Part shown: positions 62,780 through 64,000 of the stretch, piece after piece
Numbering within the stretch: position 1 is the first letter of the stretch
Layout of the letters: each line of letters opens with the position of its first letter
From: Christensenella sp.
GTDB lineage: Bacteria > Bacillota > Clostridia > Christensenellales > UBA3700
Direction: 5' to 3'
Assembly (NCBI GenBank): GCA_022784465.1
Contig: JALFUR010000004.1
Location: forward strand, 141,804-205,803
DNA length: 64,000 bases
Notes under the pieces: model-generated
What the model saw: the letters and a program-made list of their open reading frames with translations, nothing else
The model's database searches: none
Told to the model about the DNA's origin: nothing
Translations under genes and position numbers: made by a program

Positions 62780-62808
62780 TTGACAATGATATGTGTGCAT
62801 TATATAAT
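62780..62808 (+). promoter_or_regulatory. mraZ/dcw operon promoter
   Basis: A fully consensus SigA promoter: TTGACA (62780-62785), 17-nt spacer, TATAAT (62803-62808), 30 nt before the mraZ ATG, which has 'GAGGAGG' as Shine-Dalgarno. Confidence 0.92.
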
Positions 62809-62837
62809 GAATGTGAAAAATAATCGAGGAGGAAAGT

Positions 62838-63341
62838 ATGGGCTATTTGTTTTCAGGCAGTGTAGAATTAACAGCTGACGATAAAAATCGTTTTAGATTC
62901 CCTGCAAAATATAAAGATGCTTATTTATCTTATGACGCTTCTAACGAATTAGTTATAGAAGATGTTTATGTTTTAAAAATGCCTCATACCAACTTCTTAA
63001 CAGTTATGCCTAAAAAGGTTGCAGAATCTTTCATTAGACAAATGCAAAAACTTTTATACATTAACGAAACTAGAGATACAAGAATTGCTAAATATTGCAT
63101 TTCGCATATTGAACCATGTAAGGTTGATTCTCAAGGAAGATTTGTTATTTCTCAAAGACAAAAGGGTAGTTTAATACTTGATAAAGAAATTGTAATGGTT
63201 GGAATGGGAAACCAAATTGAAATCTGGGATAAGAAAGTTTATGAAGCTTCAATGGCTTCTGCTGAAGAAGAATTAAGCGCTTCATTTGATGAATCACAAG
63301 AAAGATCAATTATTGATAACATGGTAATAGGTATTGAGTAG
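62838..63341 (+). CDS. mraZ: Transcriptional regulator MraZ
   Basis: MraZ is a SpoVT/AbrB-like DNA-binding ring that represses the dcw operon. It has two AbrB-like repeats: '[14 protein letters not shown]' (about 15-28) and '[15 protein letters not shown]' (about 95-109), followed by '[19 protein letters not shown]'. At 167 residues it is ~25 longer than the common ~143, with extra sequence after the first repeat and in an acidic C-terminal tail ('[16 protein letters not shown]'). It is followed one base later by rsmH, the canonical order. Confidence 0.94.
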   Translation: MGYLFSGSVELTADDKNRFRFPAKYKDAYLSYDASNELVIEDVYVLKMPHTNFLTVMPKKVAESFIRQMQKLLYINETRDTRIAKYCISHIEPCKVDSQGRFVISQRQKGSLILDKEIVMVGMGNQIEIWDKKVYEASMASAEEELSASFDESQERSIIDNMVIGIE

Positions 63342-63342
63342 A

Positions 63343-64000
63343 ATGGAATTTAAACATATTCCGGTGCTATTAAATGAATGCATTGAAGGGTTAGATATTA
63401 AGCCAGAAGGAATATATGTTGATTGCACATTAGGCGGAGCTGGCCATTCTAGTAAGATAGTAGAAAAATTAACAACAGGAAAATTGATTGCAGTAGATAA
63501 AGATGAAGATGCTTTAAAAGCTGCTAAAGAAAGATTAAAAGAATATAGTGATAAAATTATCTTTATTCATGATGATTTTAAAAACACTATTATGAACCTT
63601 GACAAAATCGGTATAGAAAAAGTTGATGGAATACTAATAGATTTAGGAGTTTCATCATATCAATTGGATAATGCAGAACGTGGCTTTTCTTATAATCAAG
63701 ATGCTAGATTAGATATGAGAATGGATCAAAGCCAATCTCTTTCAGCATACGAAGTTGTAAACAATTATTCAGAAAAAGAAATATCAGATATCCTTTGGAT
63801 GTATGGTGAAGAAAAACTTTCAAGAAAGATTGCATATAATATTGTAAAAAATAGAGAAAAAGCACCAATTGAAACAACATTGCAATTAGCAGAAATAATT
63901 ATTAATTCATATCCTGCAAAATTGAGATGGAAAGGTGGAAATCCATGTAAAAGATCTTTTCAAGCCATTCGCATAGAAGTAAATGGAGAATTGAGAGGAT
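63343..64000 (+). CDS. rsmH: 16S rRNA (cytosine(1402)-N4)-methyltransferase, 5' part (runs off window)
   Basis: This gene is not in the ORF track because it has no stop in the window. ATG 63343 opens 219 codons starting '[19 protein letters not shown]'. The SAM-binding '[11 protein letters not shown]' and 'AVDKDEDAL', then '[22 protein letters not shown]', 'ARLDMRM' and '[15 protein letters not shown]' are RsmH/MraW motifs. The usual 'HPAxRTFQA' reads 'NPCKRSFQA'. The start is one base after the mraZ stop. Confidence 0.97.
   Translation, partial: MEFKHIPVLLNECIEGLDIKPEGIYVDCTLGGAGHSSKIVEKLTTGKLIAVDKDEDALKAAKERLKEYSDKIIFIHDDFKNTIMNLDKIGIEKVDGILIDLGVSSYQLDNAERGFSYNQDARLDMRMDQSQSLSAYEVVNNYSEKEISDILWMYGEEKLSRKIAYNIVKNREKAPIETTLQLAEIIINSYPAKLRWKGGNPCKRSFQAIRIEVNGELRG

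Larger units (their letters stand above)
62528..62837 (+). other. 310-nt intergenic region before mraZ
   Basis: It holds the metallophosphoesterase terminator, a DnaA-box cluster (62639-62667), a tandem TGGAAAAAAA repeat (62758-62777), and the mraZ promoter (62780-62808). No ORF or known RNA was seen. Confidence 0.6.

Overview
The window comes from a very AT-rich bacterial chromosome (roughly 30% G+C by eye) with Bacillota/Clostridia gene content. It has a large SRP RNA with an Alu domain, a CIRCE-controlled groESL, a uvrX-type polymerase with a YolD partner, RqcH, SepF, and the pairs mraZ-rsmH, tig-clpP-clpX and dnaX-ybaB-recR. A bile-salt-hydrolase-type gene suggests a gut habitat. A possible late-sporulation promoter suggests a spore former. 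Both of these are inferences, and I cannot name a genus.

Layout. 1-2673: 3' part of a type IIA topoisomerase A subunit, a macro-domain protein and a YjbR-like protein. 2674-3055: a leader with three exact DnaA boxes. 3056-12467: tightly packed purine operon purE-C-M-N-H-D-L, without purF. 12565-15084: recX, NAD(P)HX repair and a MazF toxin with no adjacent antitoxin. 15304-17079: a GPH-type sugar symporter. 17149-19584: dnaX-ybaB-recR. 19640-25009: divergent galT and galK-lgt-pncB. 25092-27546: a DivIVA-like protein and a uvrX-yolD pair. 27593-29522 (minus): groESL. 29761-35889 (minus): ilvA-ridA-leuA-leuC-leuD-leuB. 36141-37337: dCMP deaminase and a YczE-like membrane protein. 37357-37787: SRP RNA (minus) and tRNA-Gln(CUG) (plus). 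37984-42920: accessory enzymes (SDR, alpha/beta hydrolase, choloylglycine hydrolase, ABM monooxygenase, unknown protein, type-B carboxylesterase). 42995-45741: flavodiiron protein, polysaccharide deacetylase and a double-OB SSB-like protein. 45896-49613: yggS-sepF-lspA-rluD-amidohydrolase. 49618-53728: rqcH (minus), divergent from two tandem DUF2974-type hydrolases. 53847-57067: tig, clpP, clpX. 57310-60045: an ABC importer of the TrpXYZ class. 60214-62527: engB, a Cys-rich protein and a metallophosphoesterase. 62838-64000: mraZ and partial rsmH, the start of the dcw cluster.

How the genes work together. The purine operon covers most steps from PRA to IMP. IlvA makes an enamine that RidA hydrolyses, and both precede the leucine genes. 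GalT and GalK form the core of galactose use. Trigger factor, ClpP and ClpX form a folding/proteolysis set. The region is mostly housekeeping. I see no mobile element, phage, integron, CRISPR array or defence island, and no clear previously undescribed multigene system. The best leads are small: a Cys-rich protein behind a SigK-like promoter, TATAAT-N6-ATG (apparently leaderless) genes including a divergent pair at rqcH, two DnaA-box clusters with the same 12-nt pitch, a hairpin between Shine-Dalgarno and start codon at dnaX, a MerR-type promoter that runs into a terminator, and a non-GGAA apical loop in the SRP RNA.
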